Assembly: GCA_034638255.1 (NCBI GenBank)
Contig: JAWPGT010000010.1
Location: 806,001-870,000 of the forward strand
DNA: 64,000 nucleotides
Direction: 5' to 3'
DNA from: Coprinus comatus
Lineage: Eukaryota > Basidiomycota > Agaricomycetes > Agaricales > Agaricaceae
Below are positions 24,425 to 38,862 of the stretch, piece by piece. Under the pieces are notes generated by a model that worked only from the letters and a program-made list of their open reading frames with translations, ran no database searches and was not told the DNA's origin. The number at the start of each line of letters is the position of its first letter. Positions within the stretch are counted from its first letter, which is position 1. Both the position numbers and the translations under genes were made by a program.

Positions 24425-24658
24425 CTACTGTGATGCTGCACGGGCCAACGGTATGCTGGAATCATGGGTGGGCACATCGCTGTTCAGGCAACACCTCCAA
24501 CATCCATTATCATTTACAGTATGTGATATATTGTTGCATGGGGTTTCTTGGCGCCAACAGTCTCTTGAACATTGAAACTGCGGCGGCACTGCTACAACTT
24601 GATGGATCATCAATGAACCAAGAATAATGAGGAGGCTTGACAGGAAGGGGGCTTTCAT
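24425..24658 (-). CDS. Candidate small secreted Cys-rich protein (77 aa)
   Basis: The ATG at 24658 opens a 77-residue frame. It starts with a clear signal peptide: a Lys, then the hydrophobic core APFLSSLLIILGSLMIHQVV, and a cleavage-like AVA/P region. The mature part of about 54 residues has six cysteines spaced C-x3-C-x6-C-x11-C-x2-C-C, an even number suited to disulfides. A TATAAAA element on the same strand at 24731-24737 lies about 73 nt upstream. I do not recognise the family; it fits the general class of small secreted proteins of mushroom fungi. It is not among typical hydrophobins, whose eight-Cys pattern is different. An unseen intron could change the C-terminus. Confidence 0.5.
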   Translation of the reverse strand: MKAPFLSSLLIILGSLMIHQVVAVPPQFQCSRDCWRQETPCNNISHTVNDNGCWRCCLNSDVPTHDSSIPLARAASQ

Positions 24659-24730
24659 GGTGGTTTCTATGAGTAACCAACAGGCTACATGGCTTTTGAA
24701 TGACTCGGGCCTGGCGGGAGGATTCTTCCG

Positions 24731-24737
24731 TTTTATA
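24731..24737 (-). promoter_or_regulatory. TATA-box candidate of the small secreted protein
   Basis: TATAAAA on the minus strand, 73 nt before the proposed ATG. Confidence 0.4.
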
Positions 24738-25057
24738 TCCGTAATAACCTTGTTTGTCGGGCATCTCGATGGGCCATCAGCCAGGTGGTCCACTGACCCA
24801 AGGCTTCAAACTTCAATATTCCAATCGAAGCACTAAGTCAGGCTTTTCGCATCAGGTTCTGCAGGTGACTTATTTATGGACATCATCTCCTGTCTAGTCG
24901 GTTCCCCTCCCGACAAACAGTCGCTTTGGGGCTTCGATGCCTCCTCATATGGTTGCATCATGATGGATGTCTGAGAGGAGCCACGAGTGATCTTTAGTTG
25001 GATTGAGTATAAATGCCTGTGAGGACCTCTGAAGTCCCTTCTTAGTGTGACCCACAA

Positions 25058-26881
25058 ATGAGTATGATTGCAAATGTAAATATTTCTTTTGCATCAGCCT
25101 TCTATATGACTGATTCATTTGTATAGGATTTAGCATCCTGTTACAATGATCTTCCCAAGTCCATAGCACTACTGCCTAAAGCCCTCTTGAAACGGATTTT
25201 CAAGTTTATCTTACATTCGAAAGACTGCACTACCGCCAAGTCAATATTCGAGCGGGCCATCAATACCAAAGCCGATAACGTCGAAATAATACCACAGCCG
25301 GGTGATAGAGTGTACCTCACACAAGTTTGTCGGAAATGGCGTAGACTCCTCCTTTCAACCCCATCCCTGTGGAATTCCAACATAGCAATTAAACAAGGCC
25401 CAATCTCATTCAAACTCTTCCGTCGACAAGCACCCTCCATCCATAGACTCCGCATATATGACACTACTATCCAACAATCTCAGGAAGAAACCCAATTGAT
25501 CTCGGACATGGGTGTTCTCGCCGATAAAATACCTCAAATACTCATCAATGACAACCTCAAAGTCCTTCGATTGATATTCGTTAATTTTAGTGATATAGGA
25601 CTGGACCGAACGTCCATGAAACTACGATTAGAAAGGATGGAGAGCTCAAAAGTGGAGATTTTGGATTTGACTGGGTGTTATTTCAATATCTATCTACCTG
25701 GAACTCTGATACAGACTTTACCGGCAGGGTTAAAGGTGTTGAAAATGCGAGATGTAGATCCTGATGTTGCACCCGGGGCAGCACAATGGTGGAAACTCTT
25801 ATCGAGTTTATCACAAATACGAGAGGTAGAAATCGGAAACGCTATTGGCAACCATCATGATGTTGGTCAAAATGAGGAGATTATTGATTTGAAAACTATC
25901 AAGACTTTTAGGCTGGCTACCAAAATTAATATTGGTGCTTATTTTCTGGAGAAGGTTGCGTTCCTGGAGTTCAAATCTCTTGATTTGGATTTCTTCTGTG
26001 AAGAGGGTACTTCCGAGGATACAATGAACAGGGTGCTCGATCAAATTTCCAGAATTGTTGAGGAAAGATTTGGGAATAGGAAGGATGATTGTCCGGAGTT
26101 GTGGTTTGGGTTTAACACCACTTCAGTGCTCGTCACTACCCACCCTGCGCACAAGGGCGACTTGGATCCAAACTCTATTTCATTCTCTATCCGATTCCGT
26201 ATTCCATTCCAATCCAAAATCCAATTTCGTCTCCCAACCATACTTTTTGGTACATTCATCTCTATCCAACACGCAACAACCAATTTGAAATCTATAGGTC
26301 TTACTGGGTTATGTGTGAATCCGGCAATTGATCAAAGCGCATTCGAACCTATCTACATCCTGTTTCATTCTCACCTGGAACAAATTCGAAGGCTCACAAT
26401 AAATGCGTCTTCAACTAAAGCATTGACTCGATTAATGGATATCCTTTCTTCATTAACGTATGACAGGCGGATTATGTTTCCATATCTAGACGAGCTCGTA
26501 GTGGACTGTAGTCTCTATCCTAATTACTTGGAAAGTGGAGATGCAGCAGAAGACGACAACAGCTCCGAAGAAGTGTTGAGACTCGTGGCGAAATTTATGG
26601 CGGAGAGGAAAAAGAGGATGTATCCGGTCACAAAAGTGGTAATTTCCTCCACCGATAGAGCTGCAAATTACACTAGTATCCGGAAAGTAGATTCGGAGCT
26701 TCAGTTCGGATATGTACCACCTTCTCCACCACCTTCACTGCTAGAAAAAGACCTGGAAGAGACATCGGAGGATGAGTCGACTTTGAAACCACCTTCGGAT
26801 GATAGTTACGGTGATGAGAAAGGTGGGAAATGGTCATTTGGAAAACTGTTAGATAGATTTCGCGGTGCTTTAGGAAATTGA
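25058..26881 (+). CDS. F-box protein with an 18-nt first coding exon
   Basis: Exon 2 (25127-26881) is open upstream of any ATG and needs a start. An 18-nt exon 25058-25075 (MSMIAN) with donor GTAAAT and a 51-nt intron ending TATAG joins in phase 0 and gives 590 residues. The F-box-like domain is at about 12-65: IALLPKALLKRIFKFILHSK then LTQVCRKWRRLLLSTPSLW. Leu-rich segments follow (LKVLRLIFVNFSDIGL, KVEILDLTGCYFNIYLPG, LKVLKMRDVDP), suggesting a repeat-type substrate-binding region, and then an acidic Ser-rich tail. It probably acts as an SCF ubiquitin-ligase adaptor. It differs from the F-box gene at 4833 by lacking the N-terminal coiled coil. Confidence 0.8.
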
Positions 26882-29800
26882 GATTTCTCACAGTTGTCGT
26901 TCCGTACAATGCTGTGACCACTAATACTTCTTTTATCTATTGAAAAAATTCAGGTGAGTGACACCAAACCTACCTTAACAACACTTTCTCTTTCCACCAC
27001 GTATCTTAATTGCGAGTTTCTCAGGTCCCTGGGTTTCCTCTAGTCTGGTGATATTCCCGACCTGGTTTTGTCTTTTTCTGCCTAGCTTCTTTGATTCGAG
27101 TGTACAAATTTAGTGTTTCGGTGTGTCTCGGTTAACAACATACATCATCATAAAAATGAGGTAGTTGTATACTTGTTGTATTCTGGACTTCTGATAGTAA
27201 CTACTAAACCTGTGCGAATGTTCAAAAATCTTCGCATCATGTCATCTCTACTCCACGGTTACTAACAGATATGAGCTTCGAAGTATCGTATAGAAGCCAC
27301 AAACAGCTTCCCAAGCGATTGCTCATATACGTACTCGGTTGATTTACATAATTAACCAGAGTTTTAACTCTTGACATGATCAGTCAAATGACGCATTTAT
27401 TATTTTCCCATATTAAATTATCATTACTCATACATAGTTTAATAGCACACAGTGTGCTATTGAAAATTAAAATGGAAACGAATATGCTGCGCATCGGAGT
27501 TAGCAATCTCGGATGCTTTAATGAATTTGTTGTTCACGCCCACCGGTATACCTTTGCTTCAGGCTACGAACATAATAGGACATCACAGTAAGTATCAAAT
27601 TAAGGGCTTTCATGTCACTATTAATTCCCGATGACAATGACTCCAATCGAGAATGTTAATGCTTCACAAAACTGAAACCAAAGGTGAATTCAGTCATCAT
27701 CCGTGGGTTGGTTGTTAATTTTACGTGATACTCGGAGTTGGTGAATGATTTTTCAATGGTTCACGAATTGATTCAATAGTATGATGCTCATGTACATCAC
27801 GGAGCAGAAATGAAGAGCGACGAATAGGATTCCAAGCGTCTGGTTTGGGTATTTTAGTTGTTATTTAGGCAGTACTCCGAGAAATATGAATAATTTCCAT
27901 GATAAATTTTAATATATTTCTTCCATGCGAATCTCAGGAGTAGAAAGCTCGGAAAATATTTCCCCATAAAATTCCCATTTATCCACCGTTGGATAAGTTG
28001 AGATTATGTCTTTTATGTCTATCATTTTTAATTCTGTGCTCAGATACTAAACCAGAAATAAACAAATCAGATAGTGCTGTTGAACGTTGAACATCGAACT
28101 CAGGGTATCAAAATGCTATAGTCTTATTACCATTAAATGCTATCACACACACACACACTCACACATGTGTGCATTTAAAATTAATAACCGATCAAGAAAA
28201 ACACCATCATATCAACAATGAATAGATGAAGCCTAGACCGTGGCGCACTACACACCAACAAACATGGAATGGTACAGTGAAAAAAAATGTTATTTGACTC
28301 AGTTCCTGGCCTATTCAATGAGCCTTCAAGCTTCAGCCTTCTTCACGGTGTTGACAGACGCGTATCCCATGCCAATGTTAAAAGTTTATGCGCCAGGAAA
28401 ATGTATAAGTATAGGTATACATACAATGCCATGTTCATACTATCACCGGTTCGACTATTTGACATGATCTTGATGATGACTATTGATTACAGAATCTGGA
28501 GAGCTATTTCACAACCGCCGAAAATTGATATTACCTAATTGTACTAAACAGCATACTTCAATCAAACATTTTGAAGTATTATGTATGGATGAAAGCAGAG
28601 AGTTTGATGAATGTGATTGGTCGCTCGCTCTTCTATATGTTGTCGAGTTGTTGTGCTGAGCACATGCTGACGTCTCCTAAAGTACAACAGTTTCATACGT
28701 ATTAGAGATTCAAAAGCTTTGAAGCTCACCCGAGTTTATATTTGGCATTTGTTCTCCTTTCCGCAAGACCCTTAACTAGGATGGAGTGGAAATAAGGTGT
28801 ATAGAGAACTTACTCTGCGTCTGGGGGTCCGTACTCACCAGTGGGCCGTGGCGAACAGATTCTGATTCCGTAGAATTGTCAATCTATTCGTAAACTTGAA
28901 CCAGTTACTTTATAATTTATACTGTACATACTAACACATCCAAATTCGCTTAAAATTTGGATAAGAGGTTTTAAAGAAAAGTTGAATAAGTTATTCGAGA
29001 ATCATGATGAAACAAAGGTATATCACCGCTTAAAAAAAACAGAAACCAAATAGTGATATCCAAAAATTCCCGTTCAATGCGTATGATTGGTTAACTTGGT
29101 TTTATCCAACTTTGCATAATACCAAACCTAAATCACTTCAATAACTTTATCGATAGAAATAGATGTATGCATTAAGTCTCATATCAAAACTGGACATATA
29201 TATGTGACTGAGTTATTCAAGTGTATTGTCATGAAACGCAAACAGCACATCGTCTCTTTTGAGGGGTAGAAACTTAGAGATGTGTGAGAACTCACAGCTC
29301 ATTGGTCATACGGTCAAGAGATTTTCTTGAGGCCTGGGCCCGAATCTTTAATAGGCTGTGTAGGAAATGAGCAAATTGCTAAGTTTCAATTGTTCTAAAC
29401 TACAATAGCATCGGGTTGAAAAAATAAATAAATAGAAAAAAAAGTGGACGTTACCATTTGTTACCTGCATGATGTACGAATTAAAAAAAAAAACGATTCT
29501 TTATGCATTTATGCGTGTATAAGTATTGTCGATGGCATCAAGATTCATGACGACACCCCGTGAAGAAGTTCTTGTGCTCGAGATCCTAACACTCAACAGC
29601 ATTATTTGAAACATGAGAGTATCCTTCACCTTTTGAAAGTCCAATCAGTATTATTCCAGTGTTTCACTCCAACCGATTCCAGAGGCCGTGAAAGCGCCAC
29701 AAAAAATAAATAAACGAGTGGCTGTCTAATTAAGTTCGCCAGCTTAGTAATATCTTAACACTAGAACTGATCTACACACACACAGTATCTTCGCAACTAA

Positions 29801-30075
29801 CCGATCGATCACAAACAACATTTACACTGTTAATATTGCTGTTTAAGGTACACCACAAACCTTCTCTCTATCATTCTCGAGTTGGTTCCGAACTAATGGG
29901 TACGTGTTGTACAACAGCATGTTTAATTAATGTCACCGAATAGAGTTGAAACGAAATAGTGCTACCGAACTGAACCACACATACACACATACACACGCAT
30001 ACACGTAGGACAAAGCACACACACACACGAAGTTAGGGGGGTAATATATCACAACAACAACAGCAACAACAAAGA
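26882..30075. other. 3.2-kb gene-poor region
   Basis: No frame shows a known domain. There is a short (CA)n run at about 28145-28165, and CA-rich words around 29975-30030 immediately precede HEN1. The final part presumably holds the HEN1 promoter. The region is AT-rich without recognisable transposon sequence. Confidence 0.4.
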
Positions 30076-31826
30076 ATGGAATCAATTCCAGAAGACGATA
30101 CAATCCAACACGAACTCAATGTCACTTTCAGACCAGAACTCTATCTCCAAAGACGTATCTGGATCCTTGATAATCTACGTCAACACTCAATCACTCAGGT
30201 AATGTTAATTTTTATCATACAGAGAAAAATTGACTGCTAAAGGAATCCAAATCAACATTTCCACAATAATCATTTTGAATCCCGTGTTTTATTTTGTACA
30301 ATATGCATGTGTGGTTACTTTGGATTTGAATTTTCATAGGTATTAGATGTAGGTTGTGGTGAAGGTTCACAAATTCTTAATCCTCTTTCGCAACCTGCTC
30401 CTTGGCTTTCACCTCCACCAATTTCAATCTTACCTCCTCGCTTTACCCCTCCTTCCGACGCTTCCACTTCCACTTCCACCGAAACCAACGACGACGACGA
30501 CCCAAATTCATTATCATCAATATATAACAACCAGGGTATACCCAACCTTCACATAACCCATCTCTACGGTCTCGATGTTTCCTTAATAGACCTCGAATTC
30601 GCTTCTCAAGAAACCAGGCAATCAAGTAACCACAATCCTTACACACCCCAACAACGTTGGGAATCTCTCCTTGTGAAGTTATGGCATGGTGGTCTAGAAG
30701 TTATAAATGAGGAATTTGTTGGTATAGAATGTATTATCAGTACCGAAGTGTGAGTCAATTCCGATATATCATATTCGTAATACTAAATGAAACTAATCCA
30801 AAAAAAATGATTTCTAGTATCGAACACTTGCCACCTTCAATCTTCCCTGCATTCGCACCAATGCTTCTAGGTGTATACCACCCAACATTTCTCTTAGTCA
30901 CAACACCATCATACACATACAATGCCAGATTTACTGCTCCCAACGCACCTAAAAGTGCTAGAAGGGGGTACACTGATCCTACAAATCGTACTGATCGCAT
31001 CTTTCGACACGATGATCATAAGTTTGAATGGACGGCTGAAGAATTTAAAGAATGGTGTGAAACAAATGCAGAGGAATGGGGATATGATGTTGAAATTTCG
31101 GGTGTTGGAAGGGCTGTAGAACCTGATCCTTGGAATAGAGAAGATGAGTTAGGTGATGCTACTTCTGTTGCTTGTTTCAAGAAATCGACGACGAAGGATG
31201 ATAAAGATCGGGAAGATCGAGGGAGAGAAGTAATTAAGAAATTGGGATTAGCAAGCGCACCACATGAATTGTTCGCAACACATATTCATCAACCTGAAGC
31301 TGCGGCGCAAAAACCAAAATCTTTGGAAGAAATAATTAGTCTGGTGATTCAACGATTTGAGCGCTTCCGGGAAACATTTCTTGGTATAGAAGAGTTGTGG
31401 TATGAACCGGAAATTGGGTCTGCATGTGGTGGTTGGATAGAGTTTCTAGTTAGGGCGGTTGAAGAATGTGATGACCTTGAGTTAGTTAGAGAAGAACTTG
31501 GCATTGGCAGGGGCAGATGGAAAATTCAGCGGCTGGGAGTGATACCCGCAACACCCCCTTGGATACGTGAGTATGGGACAAGCATAGATTACATCCCTCC
31601 GGACTGGATGCCCTCAGAAGAAACGGAGTACGAGCCAGAAGAATACAGTGACCCTGAAGAATCATGGGGTGGTTCCGAGGAAGAGACAGAAGAAGAGAAG
31701 AGTTATGGCTGGAACGATGAGTATCTCCGGCCGGAGGATACTGATGATTCTGAAATTGAGAATAGAGAGAACGTGACAAGCTCAACAGCCGGATGGGACG
31801 GAGATGCTAGCGCTAGCGCTTGGTAA
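30076..31826 (+). CDS. HEN1: HEN1 small-RNA 2'-O-methyltransferase
   Basis: Three exons (30076-30198, 30340-30749, 30818-31826) give 513 residues. Residues 14-45 (LNVTFRPELYLQRRIWILDN) lead into the SAM-binding motif VLDVGCGEGS. The metal-site motif of HEN1 enzymes is visible as E-V-I-E-H across the second intron (STEV|IEHLPPS), with the further His in RHDDHKFEWT, preceded by TPSYTYNARFTAP. HEN1 enzymes use these residues to hold Mg ions and methylate the 3'-terminal 2'-OH of small RNAs, protecting them in RNA silencing. A Ser/Asp-rich insert of about 35 residues interrupts the domain after motif I, and the C-terminal third is very acidic (EEETEEEKSYGWN region). No plant-type dsRNA-binding domain is present, as expected for fungal and animal forms. 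Confidence 0.92.
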
Positions 31827-32351
31827 GAATGGATTAGATAGAGTACGATACAAGAAAGCTAAAACCGTGGATCAGTGACCATAGTCTAATGAAACAACGC
31901 AATACATACCTGGTATACAAATCATCACTCCGTCTTGAGCGAATGGATTGGCTCTATACAACACGTCAGATACGAGCATATATTCACAAACGAGATACAT
32001 ACGTATCAGGGGGTGCAACTGGGCCATGTATGTAATCATCCACATGAGATATGTTGCCGCAAATGCTAGCATGAGTGCTGTTCGAAGCGTGCTGGTAGGT
32101 TGTCAGAGATTGATGTGGTCGATTGAAACAGCATATAATCACATCTGGTTTGGACCCTTTGGAACAAAAAGGGCAGAACATGTCATGAAAGCAGCAGTAA
32201 CAACAAACATCAAGAGAACAGGTAGAATGGTGGCCATGGTGGTTTGGTGGCAAGAAGCGTGGGAAAGATATAAATAGCGCGAGTGAATATATGAACGCAT
32301 ATATCCAACAATTTCCTTCCCACCCTTTACCTGCTCTCCTCAGAGGGCATC
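31827..32351. other. Intergenic region with TATA box
   Basis: The spacer before the membrane-protein gene contains tataaata at 32269-32276, 76 nt before the ATG at 32352. No further gene is supported. Confidence 0.5.
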
Positions 32352-33728
32352 ATGAGCATTGCCATCGATCTTGCCCATCTCCTCGCCCTCCTTCTCGAGT
32401 CTCTTGCATACGGTGCATATACTCACCCTTGCTATTCCCCTCGACATACTCACCTACTCTTCCTACAGGCATATTTTTTACGTTCTTCTTCATCCTTATT
32501 GCCCTCCTTGTCCACTCACCGGTTCCCTACCAATACTATCGCCGGGTGCTCATCCCGATAGCATGTCTTATGTTTGCGCTGTCGACCTCGGTGCGTGTGT
32601 TACGTCGTGCTCGCAACGTGCAGCTGCTAATATTGGCGGTAGCATCTCATAATCGGATTCATTCGAGCTGTTCAGGCGTTCGTCGACGCCCCGGATCCAG
32701 TGGCCCATTACCGGCGCATAGCTCACCCGCTGCAGATTGCTAAAACATCCGTGTTTGTCGCCCAAACGATGCTCGGTGATGGTGTTATGGTACTTCTCGT
32801 TCTATTTCTGGCGGCCCTAATTACCTCTCCTCTAACGTCGATCTAGGTTTGGAGATCGTATGTTGTATTCAGCGGGAACAAGTTGATTCTCCTGGCCAGT
32901 GCTATTCCTCTCATCCTCAACCTCAGTAAGTAATCACGCTTGTTTGACTTGACCTCGCAATGAACTCCAATAGTCTTGGGCGCAATGGCCATCCAGGAGC
33001 TTAGGGGAGCACCAGACTCGGACTTCATCTCCAACACAGCTCCCCACTGGGTAGAACCGTACTTGGCAATAACGCTCGCCATCAATCTCCTCTGCTCTAG
33101 TACGTGTTTCACCCCATCCTCCTGCCCGCTCTTATCCCCTTCCGACAGTGGCTGTTGTCTACAAGCTCCATCAGTCCACCCATTCAATACATGCCTTCAG
33201 GAGCGTTCTTCCTCTTATCTCTGCAATCGTCAAAAGCGGCGCCATGTACGCAACAGGCGTCCTTGGAGTACTCATCACTTTCCTTGTGGACTCAAACGGC
33301 GTATACCCGGCGATGGATTTACTCGTACCGCTTGTTGTAAGCATTACCTCAAGCGACCTTGGCGCTCTCACAGTTCTGATACTGATCATGTCTCTTGCTT
33401 CTCACAATCATTTCTTATTTCACAGGGTATCGTCTTTTCTCTCATAGTGCTCCAAATACATCTCCACCTCTCCCGCCACTCTCGTAACGGCGACATCACG
33501 GGAAACTTACCTACTGTTGGGACCCTACCGCGCTGGCGGAATGTCTTCCCCAATGCAGATATGTCGGATTCTCGACTAGACGCTTGTGTCATTCAGCCAT
33601 CATTTACAGCACGACCAGAAGACTTTCTTGAACAGACTTCTTTCGGTAGTGATGCCCATTCCAAAGAGCCTTCAAGTCCACCGTACTCGGTTCCGCCTAT
33701 TACACGAAACCATCCAACATCAACTTGA
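32352..33728 (+). CDS. Multipass membrane protein of a basidiomycete-type family
   Basis: Several short exons join in frame. The first (MSIAIDLAHLLALLLESLAY) continues as GIFFTFFFILIALLVHSP and YRRVLIPIACLMFALSTS, then FIRAVQAFVDAPDPVAHYRR, IAKTSVFVAQTMLGDGVM, VWRSYVVFSGNKLILLASAI, LVITLAIN-type helix near 33065, VVYKLHQSTHSIHAFRSVLP and GVLGVLITFLVDSNGVYP, ending with a helix around GIVFSLIVLQIHLHL. That gives about seven hydrophobic segments and a polar C-terminal tail of roughly 80 residues. The WRSYVVF...L pattern after the third helix is typical of a very expanded, uncharacterised 7TM-like family of mushroom fungi. Sensor or receptor functions have been suggested only by topology. A TATA box lies 76 nt upstream. 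Confidence 0.75.
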
Positions 33729-34477
33729 GAAATTTCCGACTCCACCTCGGTATCCCCTTTTTTTCCCTTTAGCTCTTGCAATTTTACTTTTTTTTTTTTT
33801 TTTTTTTCTACTGCATTTATGTATTTTTAACCATTTGCATTGGTTTTGATTTTTTGATATTGTATTCATAGCAGTACCACACGTGCAAGTTTACCGGTAA
33901 TCGCTTGGTGATGCTCGGTTTCCAGAGCGATGGAAGTAGTGCAATGTGCGCCCCTGTTTGATCGTACATACTTCTTTCCCCCTGGTTCATTGGACAATTT
34001 TCTACATTGCGTTGAACCCCCCATGTCCTTGAACGTTAACATACCCTCCTTAACTTATAGAATTATATATACAGCCCCCCAATCATATATATACCAATAT
34101 ACAGCGCCCATATCTCTGTATCTCCATGTTATTCCCCCTTCAAATACATTTTCGCTTAGACTTTGTGAACATTAGTAGAATGATCATCAAAACAACCTGC
34201 TTAGATTATACAGGTGACTCATCGCCATTGTGCAATCTGCCATATGCCTAACCATACTTACCGAGTTTTACCCCCAGTGAACCCCACCTTCTAAACTTTG
34301 ATTGAAGAGAAATCAAATGTGTGATGCATCAGAAATTGATAAAGACTCGGATCTCGTTTGACGTTTATATTTATACATATACAGTTTCATGTACATAGTA
34401 GGTACAGTCGAAACGTCAAACCATTCAACTTTATCATATGGACAGTATACGAGATTGCGCAACTGAGCCAAGCAAGT
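33729..34477. other. Convergent 3' intergenic region
   Basis: It contains a long T run (about 33788-33808) and AT-rich sequence between two convergent genes. No gene is recognised. Confidence 0.5.
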
Positions 34478-36741
<2,264 letters not shown>

Positions 36742-37441
36742 AATATTAACAAGTTGAGTTGGGGACTTTGTTAACGCGTTTTCTGTGTCTCAAGACCCAT
36801 ATATACCCGATAGGCATATGTTACGTGGGTATTCTGATACCATTCTGGTTCGTATATAGAGGTCATCGGAGATTCAGTTAGGTGTCTCCGTCACTGGACA
36901 ACAGTTCTTGAAGAAATTCGGAGTTTAGCTTAAACTATTTTAGCTTATAGAGACTGTATAGTCAAGAGAACCTTGTTGTTTAATTGAGCCTCATCTTCGG
37001 AAGGTTATCGGCCATTGGCAGTGGTCATCAGAAGTGAGGGGTAATTGTGACAGAAGAACAGAAGCAAGCAGCACGCAAGGCAAGTTGTCTATCTCGTGAC
37101 CTTAATTATCGTGGGAGTATCAAGATATAGAGGGTAGGGGTTTTACAGTTTACAGTAACGTTTCAAACCGTTTTGCACATTCCTCGAGCAACTGATAGTC
37201 CTAGTCTCCTAGATACTTAATAATAAGAATATAAGCATTGTCGTATATAATGCAATTACATTGTCCACTAACAACAATCAAGACAATCCGCGTTTATACA
37301 TAAATTAATCCAATTTGTCACCAGGAATAACATTGAAGAAGAATAAATTAGCAAAATGCAACCTTAAACAATTAGTGAGCACCCCAACTTCTATCCCACA
37401 GTAGTAAAATTCAAACAATAAAACTTGACCATTCAATAGTG
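36742..37441. other. Intergenic region upstream of the xylanase
   Basis: Promoter of the xylanase and 3' flank of the next minus-strand gene. No gene is recognised. Confidence 0.4.
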
Positions 37442-38862
37442 TCAATTGGGGCCTTGAAGATCTTCTCTATCCGTTACCCGAACTTTGGGAGGAAGCTGTG
37501 GCAGATCACGAGAAAGTAGTTTTGTGTCAGTGGTAGTGTCAACGTTACCACCATTAGTACTGTTCCTCTGCGCTATTGAGCTGCGTAGTCCACTTTCCCA
37601 TTCAGGTCTTTGCAAATAAAATACTCCTTTCTCCATATCCATATCCCCAACCCCGACTCCATGTTTACGATCCCTAGTCTGAAAAACAAAAGGCACAATT
37701 TGTTGTATAATTGTCTGCGATTTGGTCGTTGTTTTTTTATTCTCTGTCGTCATAGTAGAAGTAACAGACCCAGGGTTACTTTTTAGACTAAGTGGACGCA
37801 ATCCAGGTTTACTGCCAAGAAATAAACAATATTCTCTGGATAATGTTCCCTTCCATGAGTTAACTGCGATACCGAGAAGCAATATCGTTGCAATCAAAGA
37901 CATCACTGGCTGAATAAATATAGTTGAAAAAACAATTAAGAATTATGAAGTAGTATTGAAAGCCAACTCACCAGTGGACCAAATTTTACAATCCATCCAC
38001 CAACCTCAAACCTCTCTTTCACAATTCCCCAAACACCCATCATAAATACAAAAGCCATTAAAGAAAAGACGAATGATATCCACGTTAATATCGAAAAGAC
38101 CTTCAGTGTCTTTTTGCTTCGATCCTTATGGACGGGTATAAGCGTTAAAAGGGTAAAGAAAGTTGATATAGCAGCTAGTCAAGAAAATTCAGATTTAAAT
38201 CACAGTACACACACATAGAAATTTACTTACATACAGGATAGAAAACCAACGCCCTAGTCACAGGTATATCAATTTGAGTGTTCCACAAGTATCCCAATCT
38301 GCGCCCAAAAATGTGTTAAAATCAGCCCCTCCTCAGATGGAGATAACAAGAAACAAAACACTCGCTTCAGAGAATCACTACAAAATCTCCTCCCAATCTC
38401 CATTGGTCCATTATTGTCTAAACACCACCCCCACATCCCAAAAACAACACCTTGAGTCTCACCAACATCAACCTTTGAAGTCTCGATAAAGTAAAGTGTA
38501 GGCATAAGAGGAGCAGAGAACGTTATCAAAGTCCTGAAATACGTTCAACAAATCCATTTATCAATAAAAACTTGATGCGAATAAAAAACGAATAAAAAGC
38601 ACTCTGACACATACAACATAATCAAAGCTCCAACTAATCCAAAAACAACCACCACAAAAGATGTCCTATCTAACCCCACTCTTCCCATCCATGGTAAAAC
38701 AGTGTTCATCCGAGTTCGCATAGTGTTATTTTCTGTACTAGGCTTGACGGGTATATTCAACTTGAACTCCTTCAAGCCTCGTTTCGTGACAATAATAGCT
38801 GGTAACTTCGAAGGTCCGCCTACAGCCTCCATATCTACTTCAGGCTTCGCTTTAGGATCCAT
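37442..38862 (-). CDS. SUR7/PalI-type four-span membrane protein
   Basis: Five or so short exons on the minus strand start at 38862 with a polar, Lys-rich N-terminal tail. A first span (FVVVVFGLVGALIML) follows, then an extracellular loop with GMWGWCLDNNG...RRFC, resembling the paired-Cys motif of the SUR7/PalI family. Next come LGYLWNTQIDIPVTRALVFY, a span near AISTFFTLLTLIPV, a span in VFSILTWISFVFSLMAFVFM, and the last span VMSLIATILLLGIAVNSW after FEVGGWIVKFGPL. A cytosolic tail rich in Ser/Thr and Lys ends at 37442. SUR7-type proteins sit in plasma-membrane eisosome domains and PalI/Rim9 acts in ambient pH sensing. Which branch this belongs to cannot be decided by eye. Confidence 0.75.

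Noticed and set aside
28145..28165. (CA)n run considered as a CRISPR-like or regulatory array
   Set aside because: It is a plain microsatellite without spacers.
28240..28538. Two overlapping plus frames in the 27-30 kb gap
   Set aside because: Short, no promoter signals, no splice partners, no domain.
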